From: Chamaecrista fasciculata
Lineage: Eukaryota; Streptophyta; Magnoliopsida; Fabales; Fabaceae
Assembly: GCA_003254925.1 (NCBI GenBank)
Contig: QANZ01032026.1
Coordinates: 1-64,000 of the forward strand
Direction: 5' to 3'
Length of the DNA stretch: 64,000 nucleotides
A model generated the notes under the pieces. The model was not told the DNA's origin. It did not search any database and was given only the letters and a program-made list of their open reading frames with translations. The position numbers were made by a program, and so were the translations under genes. This document shows positions 10,528 through 22,426 of this stretch, piece by piece. Within the stretch, counting starts at the first letter, position 1; each line of letters begins with the position of its first letter.

Positions 10528-12044
10528 TTTTTTTAATCTCTTTAATTTTTAAATCATTAAATATTATGAGTTGAAAATAACGTGGGAGGCGGTATTGGTA
10601 TTTTAGTATGCAACTATTAATAGGTTAGATATTTTATTTATCCAATCAAATATCAAATAACAATCCTAATAATAAAGTAGTTTGGTCAGGCCTCAGGCAT
10701 GTGCTTTGTGAGGGAGGTGTTCAATTCTTTAATTATTTATTTATTTTATTCATTTAAGGAATTCACGGGCTATGACTGAGTCTCATGCACTGTAGCTTCT
10801 TGAGGACACTGATTTGATTCCTTCCAACTTTTCCATCCTTTCTATATTCATATATACTTTTTTTGTTATTTTTTTAATATATTTTTTGGTAGGGGTGGTT
10901 TTGGTTTACTCTTCTTCCACATGATATTCATGAGCGTTTTTCAATTTTTATATGCTGCTTTCCTTTATTACCATTACCTTTTTGTTGCAAGCACATTTAT
11001 ATCCCTCTCCCACTTTTCTTCCATTCTATAATATATAATTAAATTCTTATTTTACCACTAAATCTATCATTAGTTTTTTTTAGTGAGATATATTATTATT
11101 AGTTGATAATATGAGATGTTGTTTGTTATATAAATATATATATTTTATTGTTAAATATATCATTTTCTATGTGTTTCTATATTTTACATAAGATTTTTTT
11201 ACAAATATGTATTGTTAACATGAAAATAATATTTAGATTATATTTCGATTGAGGATTAAATGAAGGAAAAGAATGGAAAAGAGTGGGAGATATGTTTGAG
11301 ACTTCTTGATTCTTGTTTGGGAAGTAAAAAATTAGAAAGAAAAATAATGAAGGATAAACTTTTGATTCTTCTTTCTCTTTTTCTTTTTATAAATTGTAAA
11401 TACTTCAAATTATAATATTTTAAATAAGGTATATTAATATCCAAATAAGGTAAGAAAATATGAAAGGTTAAACCCCTATTTCCTTCCAACTACTTACATT
11501 CCGTTCACCTCTTAATTGTTAAACACATCCTTAAACTAAAATATTACATCACTAACAATATCATCAAGTAATGATAATATATCACTAATCTAGTTAAATA
11601 CTAGATACTAAATTGAGAAGAATCCACTATGAGGGACTGAATTGAAAAAACACTCATACATGGAGGCCCAAATTATAGTTTTAGCCAATGATATATTCAA
11701 TATGTTTTTTTTATTATATAAACTAAAGGTATCTAGTCGAAAATAATAACTAATTTCTTTAATTTCTTCGTATTTAAGGATAAAGGACTTTCCATTATTC
11801 AATCTGTTTCTATTTTAAAGAATAGCCATAGTCAAAATATTGCCATTTGTTCATGTAATCAAATTTTAAGACATTAAATAAATATTTGGTTGGCCATTCA
11901 AAACTAATAATTGGGTCTTGGAGTGGACTTGGACTGTGGATATGGGCATGTGCCTCGGCTTAGCCCTATAATATCCTCAACCAGTTCGGTAATAAAAAGA
12001 TGATTATGAATGGGAATCAATTGTATAATTTGAATTTCTAGCTC

Positions 12045-12084
12045 GAATCAATTCATTGACCAAAAAAAAAAAAGAATCAATTCA
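12045..12084. repeat. Micro-insertion with A-tract, perfect 11-bp direct repeats
   Basis: The 11-mer gaatcaattca occurs at 12045-12055 and 12074-12084. The insert is ttgacc followed by twelve A. Confidence 0.65.
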
Positions 12085-13292
12085 AGCACAGTATTTAAAA
12101 ATTAACCAAGAAAAATAAAAAATAAAAAAAAGCAAAAATAGCCTAACTCACAAATCACAAAGATGAAAGAATAATTAGTTAAAAAGTCTTGCACTCATTT
12201 CGGACAAATATAAATTGAGAGTTAAACGATAATTTTGTGCTCTTCATTATTGCCTTGTGAGGCACCTAATGCCAACAATCCCTAACGGTAAACACTAACA
12301 ACTAGCAGTTAAGTTTTATTTACTTGTCTGTGCGAGAATCAACAAAAAATATTTATTCAATTCAAATTATTCTAGAAAGTAAGATTGGCTAGAGTTTACA
12401 TCACTACTAGTCTGCATGGGTATACAAATATTTAGTCAAGTATCTATATTTAAATCCAAATGGTCTTATTTATACTTTTGTTTTTTGTTTGAAAAGTATA
12501 AACCGACGCGGCCTACACGTAATCTGATGTTAGTTACTTAGTTCTAAATAAAAAAAAATTGTTCAAATACATTTTTGATCAACATAGTCTAATAGTCACT
12601 AATTCACTATAGTATTTTAGTCATGCGCTCTTCCATCCCTATTTTATAAGGATATATAAAACTTGTGACTGTGGTCAAGTTGTTTAATAAGTTTTCAAAT
12701 CGTTAATTGTGATTAGGTTGACTAGACCTAGTGCTTAGATCAATGGAGCAAGAAAATTAAGCAGCCTCATGAAAATGACAATTTCTTCTTTTTATTTTAA
12801 TGTACGAGAGGATGTAATGTAACCCTAGTTGCTTAACAAAAAAGAAAAATAATCTATAGTAATTAGTAAGTAACCATTTTGATAGGAGATGCAGAGAACC
12901 TCAACAAATATCACGGCCAAGAGAATACAAAATTTGTTCATAAAATTTCCCTGAAGATCTATAGGATCCCATGGTTTGAATGAATCTGGGGGTACAGTGG
13001 ATGTCATTTGTCAACAGTAGTATATATTACAATCACGTGCAAATGAAGAGTCTGGTCTGGACCACTGGCTACAGAAAACAACACCAAACTACGGTCCACT
13101 GTTGACAAATTCAAACAAGACAACCGGAAAAAAAAAGGAGACAATGTCAGAACTGATAATACATACATTTCAAGGTTTTACTGTTGATTTATTTTTAAGA
13201 TCCTATTTTAACTTTTAAGATTCTTTATTGAACTACTGAATCAATGTTAGTCTCCCTTTTGATGTAGCTCTTTTGATGGGACTTGGGAATGC

Positions 13293-13332
13293 TGATACCT
13301 TTTATTTTTGGTAAATTGATACCTTTTATTTT
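13293..13332. repeat. 16-bp direct repeat around an 8-base insert
   Basis: The 16-mer tgataccttttatttt occurs at 13293-13308 and 13317-13332 with tggtaaat between. There is no A-tract, so it may be a plain slippage duplication rather than retroposition. Confidence 0.55.
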
Positions 13333-13779
13333 AGTTACAAAAGAGGCATTCACATCTTGAGAATAAAGACGCTAAGTAAAAAATGAGAAGGTGCAGAAGA
13401 ATAAGAATGAAATTTGAATATTAAACACTTTCTATTTGATACTAATAACTGGGAAACTGTCAGCTAACGAGCAGAAAATTTTTATTTCTTCAGCACTCAG
13501 CAGAAAAAAAATGGCATCAAAGAACATGATCAGGTAATGTAAATGAACCCTCTTTCATACTTGAGGCCCGTGCATCTGTGCAATCTCGTAAATGTTATAC
13601 ATAAGCATAAGAAAAATTTCCGTATATACAACTCCATCACATGAGAAAGAATCTACGAAATGGAGTAAGGAAATGGAAAGATTACAAAAGAAAGGAAGAA
13701 AGAAAGATACTTAAAACTGCTTCAATTCCCAGAAAAATTATCTAGTATAGACATACACTGAGGCTCCGTTACCTCAGAA

Positions 13780-16700
13780 TCAGATATCATAGTCTATATC
13801 AGTCACATTCTGGGAGGCAGAACGCTTTACCAGCTCTCCTTGCTCATTGTAACGGTCAAGGTTCTCACATGGAGCAGGAAATATGGTCCCTATAACACGA
13901 CCTTGAACATAGGCACACTGGAAGATGCGCTTCTTCTTGTAAGTTGTCCCAACTGAGAAATCCAAAAATGTCACGTTTCTTACTGGTATTTCTTCGCTCC
14001 CATGAATTCGAACTGGCACACGAACTCCCTCGCCGTGGACATGAATGAAACTTATGTCTTCAAGCACTGGGAGTGCCTGTGGGTCATATCCAGCATCTGG
14101 GTGTTCATTGTAATCTGTCTTTATAACAATGCCGACGCGGACATTGTCAAATGTAAGGTTTCTGTAGGTTATTTGCCGTACATAACCACCTCTTCCAGGG
14201 GCTGTCTTGATCCTCACAGCACGTCTGGATTGCCATACAAGAAGGTTCTCCACTGTGACATTTGATACCCCACCAGACATCTCACTGCCTATGGAAACTC
14301 CAGCACTGTTGCATTCCATTAAAGGTAGATCTCAATTAATTCAGCAATTCTTTTGGGATATACCTTGGACAATTTAGATTAAGAAAAAATGACATGATCA
14401 CAAGCAAGACTTTTTCCTTCCAAAGAAAAGATTATGAGTAATGCATACGCCATTCATGGAGGTTATTAGCATATGCTGGCAGCTAAGACTAAGTAAGGAT
14501 ATGGCATTAGTTACAAGGTAAAAGGAGAAGAGATGTTCGATAAAGAAGAAAAACATCACATACGATTTAAAGCGGGTGGATTTATTCAGCATTGTAAATA
14601 ACCCACTTCACTGCAGTATCCTATCCTATAATAATAACATTATTCACAAATCACACACAAGCACTTGCTGTTTCTACTGACATGCAACAATCGAGAAGTG
14701 GGAGAACCGGAGAATTTATGGTGATGTATGAGATAGGAAAACTGAGTTTCTATGATTTATAAAGGTATTCTCATTCAGGAAAAGGCAATGCCTGAACATA
14801 GCCCCCAAAAATATCATAAGCTTTATTCTTTAATATATTTCACACTTTCAATGAAGGATTATATCCCCCAACAAAAACAGGAACTGCGACACAGCTGTGA
14901 GAAGGTATGATGAGGCACTTGGAAATCAAAATTGGATTATGTTTAGATGGAGAATGGAGAGAAAAAAAGGAGAGGAGAAATTGTAATTTAGACATTTTTC
15001 CTTGGTTTATATATATATATATATAATGTTTGGATGAAAATTTCTTGTCCCTTCTCTTTCCTTCCATTCTCCTCAGTCCAACTAAAGTTCATAGATTCAT
15101 GACAGTCTCATCCTTGAAAGAACATACTCTCTAATAATAGGAAACTAAGAAACGTGCAACAATTAAGTGAGTTAAGTTAGTGGTTTACCTGACCATGGAG
15201 CGGACAACAAGGTTTCGGATGACTATATTCTTAGAAGGCTTTCCATAAGCAATTCCATACTGATCCCAGCCACTTTTGATGGCAATTGCATCATCCCCCA
15301 CACTTATGTAACAGTCCTCTATCAGCATATCCTCACAAGAATCTGTTTGTATCATAGAAATTGAGGCTTCTTAAATTCTGTTTTCCAAAATCCAATACTG
15401 ATGAACAGTTCAGCAAACAGCAAACCAACAGGCGATCTCTCAGATTTTATCCAGAAAGAATGCCAGACAACCTCTGGTATCAACAAAACTCACTCAAAAC
15501 TAAAATGAAGTTTGTCTGAACTAAAAAATGAATCATTCTCAGACCTCAAGAAAAGTTTAAAACACTCGACACCTTAACATGAGCCTACAGATAAAAAAAT
15601 TAACTTGATCTCATCCTGCCTTAGCAACCATGCTGCCGCAGAACTCTCTGCTGGTATTTATAAATTCATCAAGAGTACTAAATCTGCTTCGCCAACAAAA
15701 TCAGATTATCCATATAATGGATTTTCCAAGCATATCATTTACCATGGATCATACAACAATTCCACAATTTTCTGGCTTCCTTTTCATGTAACATCTATAA
15801 GTTTATTAATTTAGGTAATCATCACCCACCACGAACATCTAATAACTTGAAGACACGAATAGCACTATCCATCACATAATGCACAAAAATGAGATAACTT
15901 CTATTGCTTACTAAAAGATACTTGCCAGGATCTATGCCATCAGTATTTGGAGCTTGATACACAGGAGCCAATATTGTAACATTTTTTATTGTTACGTTCT
16001 TGCAGTCATAAGGATGAAGTGTCCAAAAAGGAGAGTCACGCAAAGTTACATTAGTGATTAATATGTCACTTGACCACATGATTTGAACAAGAGGCCCTCT
16101 TGTGTTGTTAAGAAGCTTCTGGCGATATTTCTTCCACCACGTTTGTCCCTGTCCATCTATAGTACCATTATGCCCTGTTCATCAATCATAAGTCATGACA
16201 TAGATAGAATTAGAGAAACTTTAAGCATTGGCAGAAAGAAAAGAAAAAGTATAAGTTTTATGTCCTCCATCCTGATTATTTACTTATTAGCAGCGCACTG
16301 CACTGCCTTATATTGTTGGCACACTGAGCAACAAGTTAATATCCAAACAAAACAACTCCACGCACACATAATTGTGGCCATACAAAGTAGCCACGTTCAG
16401 AATGATTACTCAATATACTGGTTGAGGTTTATGGTTCATGTGAACATTTACAGACTTTGGTTATCTTAGGCCTTCCTCACTTCTTGGGGATACGAGGGTG
16501 GCATGCGTGCAAGTTGACTGAACCAAAATACAGCTTTCTAGTGTTAGCGTAAAAACTGAAGCAATTGATTTCTCAATTAATATTGAAGCACACTTGGTCC
16601 AAAACACATCAAAGGATTAATATGATTATATTAATGACCTACACAAGAGGATTCAAACATGTAGAATGCTGAAATACATAAAGAATTAACTATAATTGTT

Positions 16701-18477
16701 CTCCATTCACTTAAGCCTTCAGAATCAATGGTGTCTCAATGGTAGTAAAGCTCCCCCCTCTCCTTTCCCCATTGGAACTAAAAAAATAATAGCTTCTTTA
16801 TGTTTATTGTTTTCTTCAAAATATGACATTTAGATTCTGTCACTTGAAAAAGATTATAATGTGCATACCACAATGTTCGATGCTAAGAAAAGACTTTTAC
16901 CCTGAAGAAATGCCAATGATCTCTATAGTGGGAACCAGATAAACTCACCTGTTATCACAACATCTTTAAGATTTTGACCATGAATCAAACTTCCATATCG
17001 TGGTCCAGGATGCTCCCTCCCATACCCATATGAAGGTAATGCAGGCATCAGGGGCCAATACTTTTCATCCTGTCAGTCATCACGGAGGAAGAAAAATCTA
17101 TTGTAAATGATAGCTTTTTGAGAGAATTGGAAGAAAGAATTGTAATATGCAATACAAAGTGACAACTCTAAGAGAAGATTGGATCGGAGATTTTAGTGTT
17201 AGAATCAAAGAGATAAGAGATACAATTTAGCAAACCATATTTGTCTAACATGCATAACTAACTTGAGTTGTTTAAAATATTAAGCCCAAAACTCTCCCAC
17301 TCAATGCCAAATGCATAATGTAGGCGTATACATTCTCTTTAATTTTTAACATCTAGTGTGATGGATTACTAATGTTACCACCTCTTAATATGGATATGAC
17401 AGAAATCTAGCTAAAAATGAGAGATCCACTGACCCAGTGATTGATCTTAGATAACATCACAGTTGCATTCAACAAGCCTGGATTCTAAAAGCTATACAAA
17501 TTCTATAATCATGATACACGCAGATCTATCTGTATTTTATATTTTACATGTATTCTATTCTGCCTAAAATGCCAAAACACGTTAGAGCATTGGTTCTTAC
17601 ACACTGACCAATGATATATTTAACCTATCAAGATTTACATGGTCAATTTGAAGAAATTTATGTCTAAATCCACTCCAAAATCGAGATAAACTATATGGCT
17701 ATATGCTTCAATTTCTTTCTAGACATTTGATCAGTTGCTATTGTAGGATTGCCCTGCGTCAGTCTCAAAACTAGTCCATGTTCAAATTCGACAACCCCAC
17801 GGTGATCACAATCAGAACGACCGAAAATTGTTGTTTAAATTTGGAAACTTCCTAGTTTCTTCAACGACAATTTTTCAATTTTGATTCTTGTGAAGTTCAG
17901 AAAGGAAGATATACTGACTGTTTCTATTTACATATGCATATACTAAAAAGGAATTGTCATAGTTAAAGATTACTAAATTTAAAAACCTCAAATTGCAAAC
18001 AAATGCACAGAACATAAATGAACACCGTAGGGAAAAAAAAAAAAACCCTACCTGAATTCCAAGTATGACAGCATCTTCAGCCAGAAACAGAGTCATATGA
18101 CTAGTAAGATTAAACGGTGCCGTAAGCCAACGACCTGGTGGCACATTTAGCTGGCCACCACCTTTCTTCCCCAACTTGGAGATAGCAGAAACAGCTCTCT
18201 CGAATGCTTCAGTGTTCAGAGTAACCCCATCACCAACACCTCCGAAATCCGTCAAATTGAAAGCCACGGGTCGGAGTTTCGGAATAGGCCTAACGGGGAC
18301 CCGACCGAATACGAAGAACCCATCGACGATGTTCCTCTGCCACAGAAAAACAGAAGCAAACGCGGCGATCCAAAGAAAAGTGAAAAGCGTCTTGTGCGAG
18401 GTCAAGAATGCAGGAATCAAACGCTTAAACTCGAGCTTCGGGTGGTTGATTCGCCCAACTGGTAAGGTTTCCACCAT
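13780..18477 (-). CDS. Membrane-anchored polygalacturonase-like protein (GH28)
   Basis: A pectin-active-type beta-helix protein. Five exons, 18477-18052, 17069-16949, 16174-15926, 15342-15189 and 14305-13780, join to 491 residues. A hydrophobic segment at 30-46 without a clear cleavage site suggests a type II Golgi or plasma-membrane anchor rather than a secreted enzyme. GH28 landmarks are NTD at 259-261, DD at 282-283 and RIK at 348-350. The usual G-H-G catalytic-loop histidine is absent, replaced by SAGVSIGSE (317-325), as I recall for this plant 'probable polygalacturonase' clade, so hydrolase activity is uncertain. The third intron begins with GC, not GT, at 15925-15924. The gene is divergent from LHCA6 across a 2.1-kb spacer. 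The family call is secure; the substrate is unknown. Confidence 0.94.
15920..15926 (-). other. GC-AG intron donor site
   Basis: The exon ends GATCCTG and the intron starts GCAAGT. The next exon begins ATTCTTGTGAG after ACAG at 15343. Only this junction restores the conserved DGIDPDSCED stretch in phase. GCAAGT is the strong consensus for the minor GC-AG class. Confidence 0.85.
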
Positions 18478-20579
18478 CGTTGAAGCACGAAAACTAATCG
18501 GAATGACTAGGGTTTAACAGCTAAAGATTTTGGTTTCTGAAAAAAAGCCTATTCCTGCTTAATCTGAACATGGATGGGGAAATTTGACTGAAGATGGTGT
18601 GGAATGAAATAGTGATGAAGGAGGATGCTCTCGAATGCTGTTGCAACGCAAGTAGTAAGAAGTGACAATGGGGGTAAGGATCTATTGCAAAAATAGAGGG
18701 TGGAGTGAATTGAAAGGGAAGCTGTGAGAGATGAGGTTGATGATGATATTGATGGAGACTGGTTTGAGAATTTGGAACTTAAAGTTGGTTCTGAGGACAA
18801 TGATGGATGAACAGCGCGGGTCAAGTGTCAATTGCAAAACCTTGGATCTCAGAAATGGGTTTGGGAATTTATAATTTGACTCATGCTCATCAATCATTCC
18901 TACCAAAAATCTTTCGCAACTACCTGGTGTTGTGAGCCAAGGGAAACAAAAAAGTGAAATCTTCCTATTTCACTTTCCTTTTTTTTTTTGGTATTATTTG
19001 TATGATTATTATTAGTCACTAGTGAGATTATTGTTAACTCCCCTGTTATTTATGTCAAATAATTATATATAGAAAAAAAGTGAAGCTCTTAGAACTTGCA
19101 AATCTACTATTATCTTGAGTGAAATTTCAAGTTTTTTTTAGGCCAAAAATTCGTGTTTCTGATTAAACTTAAATGAGATTAGAATACTCACGGATAGAGT
19201 ACTGGCCTCCTCGGTTTTCTTTTTCCACATTTTCATGATCTTTCCCTGAGTTTAAATTAAATTGCTCTAATAACTGGGTTTTTTTTTTCTGCTTCCTATA
19301 ATTCACTTAATTATAATTTTTGGGTAAACGATACTCTATTCTATTTCTACCTATATGTTTTAAAAAACACAAGCTACTATGTATGGTCCATTTATTATTA
19401 TTATTATTATTATTTAGTTTCTTGTGTCTAAACTACTCAACATAAGAAGCTTCCCCTCAAAGATTAGTTCACCAAATTTGTTATATTTTCATTAGGAATA
19501 CTATCATTTTATTATGGAGGTCAAAAGAAGCTCAAAAGTGAAGTAACCTAGAAACTGATCCCGAATCCTGATGTCAACATGTACATACAATACAATTGTG
19601 TAAATATCTTGTACTAACATGTTGATCATGAATGATTTTAATTAACATGGTTTGTCAATATCTTAAATACCGTAATATGAAGTGGAATTTATTGGGCTGT
19701 GTTCATTGCAGTTCTTATTTATTGTTGGTATTATAATATTTAATTTTAAATAAATGTATTAAAATATATAACAAGTACGAATATCATCTCTATATTCTTG
19801 ATATTTATCTAACATAGACAAAATATGAAGTGGAAATTGGATATGGCCTCATTGCGGCAGAATGAAGCATCATGTGTGTCATATAATAGAGTGGTTGAGC
19901 CGGTGGGAAGTTCTTTTCAGTCCAAAGATTAAATTCAATTAATCCCCTCTCAAACCAAAGTATACCTCACACACCTAACATACTCATGATTAATTATGAT
20001 CCAATACGTAAACCTCTTCTTTGAATTAAGAAACTAGGCACTAATTTGTGAACCAAGTCTCGGAAAGATGTTACTTGTTTTGACAATAGAATACATGGGT
20101 GATAATAAGTGATGACCCTAATAGTAATGCGAAAGCTCGCCTTAGCTTTCGAATTGGAACATGTGATAGGTAAATACTGGAACAAAAAGAATATTGGACG
20201 AAACACACACACACATATATATTGTTGAGGACAAGGATATGAAGTTACGAAATACGAACAATCATTAAACAAAGATAGAGTGGGCTTTTTATGGTTGGAC
20301 TGTATTTGGGCATATACAAATAATATGGATCAATATTTTTCTTCTGGGCTTCGTTCTATTATCTGCGAAGCTCAAGATCCAAAGAATTAAAAGAAAAAAA
20401 AAAGGAGAGAAGGTCCCATATCCAGAGCACGTGGCAATTTGACATCCTATTGGCTGCTGCTTGGTCATTAGTGCAGCGAGTAATATCATGAGTTATCCTT
20501 ATTGTTTATCCAACAATGCAGAGAGCAGATAAAGAGTGAGAAACTGAAATTGAAGCTGAAACATATATGTGATTCAATC
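18478..20579. other. Divergent intergenic region between the GH28 gene and LHCA6
   Basis: The left part (18478 to about 18930) is the probable 5' UTR and promoter of the GH28 gene. The middle is AT-rich and includes a (TTA)n microsatellite near 19390-19415 and T tracts. The right end is the LHCA6 promoter, described separately. No other gene is visible. Confidence 0.6.
20428..20500 (+). promoter_or_regulatory. LHCA6 proximal promoter with light-type motifs
   Basis: A G-box CACGTG at 20428-20433 (context cacgtggc), an inverted CCAAT box (attgg) near 20449 and a GATAA/I-box-like core (ttatcc) near 20493 lie within 155 bp of the start codon. This combination is characteristic of light-regulated nuclear photosynthesis genes. 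The function here is inferred. Confidence 0.5.
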
Positions 20580-21752
20580 ATGGCTTTTGCCATATCCTCC
20601 ACCGCATTCTCAACTCTCTCTTGCAGGTCTTTCTTTTGTTTCCATTTTGGCACTTACTGTTTCGCGATTCATCATTTAATTTAGACAATTCTACCATATA
20701 CATACATTCTCATTGTGTGGAGTTGAATTGGATACAGAGAAATACGATGTGAAAAGATTTGGTCAGAACGAAAAGGCACAAGCTTGCGCATAACAACTCT
20801 CACAAAAGCCAAGAAAGGAGGAGTGTCAAGCGTGTGTGAGCCACTCCCTCCAGATAGGCCACTTTGGTTCCCTGGTAGTTCAGCTCCTGAATGGCTGGAT
20901 GGCAGGTACGTAATTAATCACCCATTTTTTCAAAACATGGTTTTAGTTTTTAGTTACACAATTGATTAATTTTGAGACAATTACTGCAGCCTCCCTGGTG
21001 ATTTTGGGTTTGACCCTCTTGGACTAGGTAAGTTGTTATGATAATTGGATGTGATTATTAATTAGTTGAAGGGAGTAATTAACATGAATGAAATACGTGA
21101 ATTTATTTGGGCAGGGTCTGATCCAGAGTTGTTAAAATGGTTTGCTCAAGCGGAGCTAATGCACGCGAGATGGGCAATGCTAGGAGTGTCGGGAATTCTG
21201 ATACCAGAAATACTTGAAAAAATAGGGTACATCGACGACTACTCATGGTACGACGCGGGTACTCGGGAGTATTTTGCAGATGCTACAACGTTGTTTGTTG
21301 TGCAGTTAGGATTGATGGGTTGGGTGGAGGGTCGTAGATGGGCCGATATGGTGAACCCAGGGAGTGTAGACATTGATCCCAAGTTGCCACACAAGAAGAG
21401 GCCCAAGCCCGACGTGGGCTACCCGGGTGGGTTATGGTTCGACCCGGTCATGTGGGGACGCGGCTCACCGGAGCCCGTCATGGTCTTGAGGACCAAGGAA
21501 ATCAAGAACGGTCGACTTGCCATGCTGGCTTTTGTTGGGTTTTGGTTCCAAGCTATTTATACAAGACAAGGCCCTCTTGACAACTTGATGGCACATCTTG
21601 CAGATCCTGGTCATTGCAACATTTTCTCGGTATTCATTTTATACTACCCTAACTAACTCTCTTTATAACTTCAACATTTCTAATAGACAATGATGAGTGA
21701 TTTTTCTGATACGTACAAAGTTTCCTACATGCAGGCGTTCACATCAAAGTAG
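20580..21752 (+). CDS. LHCA6: Photosystem I light-harvesting chlorophyll a/b protein LHCA6
   Basis: A thylakoid antenna protein; LHCA6 is known to help link the chloroplast NDH complex to photosystem I. Five exons, 20580-20626, 20738-20905, 20990-21027, 21115-21629 and 21735-21752, join to 261 residues. The N-terminus (1 to about 50) is serine-, threonine- and basic-rich like a chloroplast transit peptide. The mature start [18 protein letters not shown] and the loop [12 protein letters not shown] match LHCA6 better than LHCA2. Chlorophyll-binding helices are visible: [11 protein letters not shown] (97-107), a middle helix with EGRRWAD, and [19 protein letters not shown] near the C-terminus. 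The last exon encodes only AFTSK and stop. The start is fixed by the short first exon [10 protein letters not shown] and a phase-correct acceptor. Very confident at family level; LHCA6 rather than LHCA2 is likely. Confidence 0.95.
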
Positions 21753-22426
21753 TGCTACATATACTGCTATGGGTTAAACAAGAGAGTAGAAGGGATCGTG
21801 GATGATGTCGCAATACCAAGACTCTTTATTTGCTCTCAACAACACTTTGTTCTGTTTTGTTCATAGCTCCAGATTTGTATTTGTAATTTTGTATACGTAC
21901 ATGAAAGCTTGAATTTTAAATCTGATTATTTTCCATATATATTGGAGAGCAGAGTTGGTGAGAGTGAGGAATATATAATAATATCCCAGGCTAAGTGAGT
22001 AGTAAATGAGTGGAAAGGTGAAGTGAGCGCAGAAATAGAATAGATAAGTAATTAATGGAAGCAAAAAAAGAAAATAAAAAAAGAAGAAGCGAGAGATGGG
22101 AATGGCATTGGATTGGGAGACGGGGTCAACGGGAAGAGAAAAAGGGAATGGCGAGCTAGAAATGCAAGAAAATCGGAATGGAAAAATTTGGAAGGCGTTG
22201 GTTAGATGTATTTTTAGAAAGGGAGGCAATTTTTGGGAGCTTGATGAAGAATGTGGTCTCCATAGCCAGACACGCACATGCCACTCCAACATGGCGCAAC
22301 TGTCTCTGGCATCCTCTCCCAATAATCCAAGAAACCACAGAAAACAAGTCCACACAACAACTACATTCTCTCCTCCGAGCAGCGGTCCATTTCTTCCCGC
22401 ACCTCCTTTTTTGTTGTCGGTTGGAG

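Larger units (their letters stand above)
4714..13779. other. Long gene-free spacer rich in Helitrons and foldback repeats
   Basis: No exon chain with plausible coding sequence was found on either strand. The stretch holds (TA)n tracts, two minus-strand Helitrons (5880-6558), a GC-rich orphan segment (6706-6845), two foldback elements (7814-8220, 9963-10527) and micro-insertions at 6923-6966, 12045-12084 and 13293-13332. The 8230-9960 and 10530-12040 parts are plain AT-rich sequence in which I see nothing specific. Confidence 0.65.

Noticed and set aside
22178..22426. N-terminal extension of the receptor kinase by 83 residues
   Set aside because: The frame is open, but the extension would bury the signal peptide and has no family counterpart.
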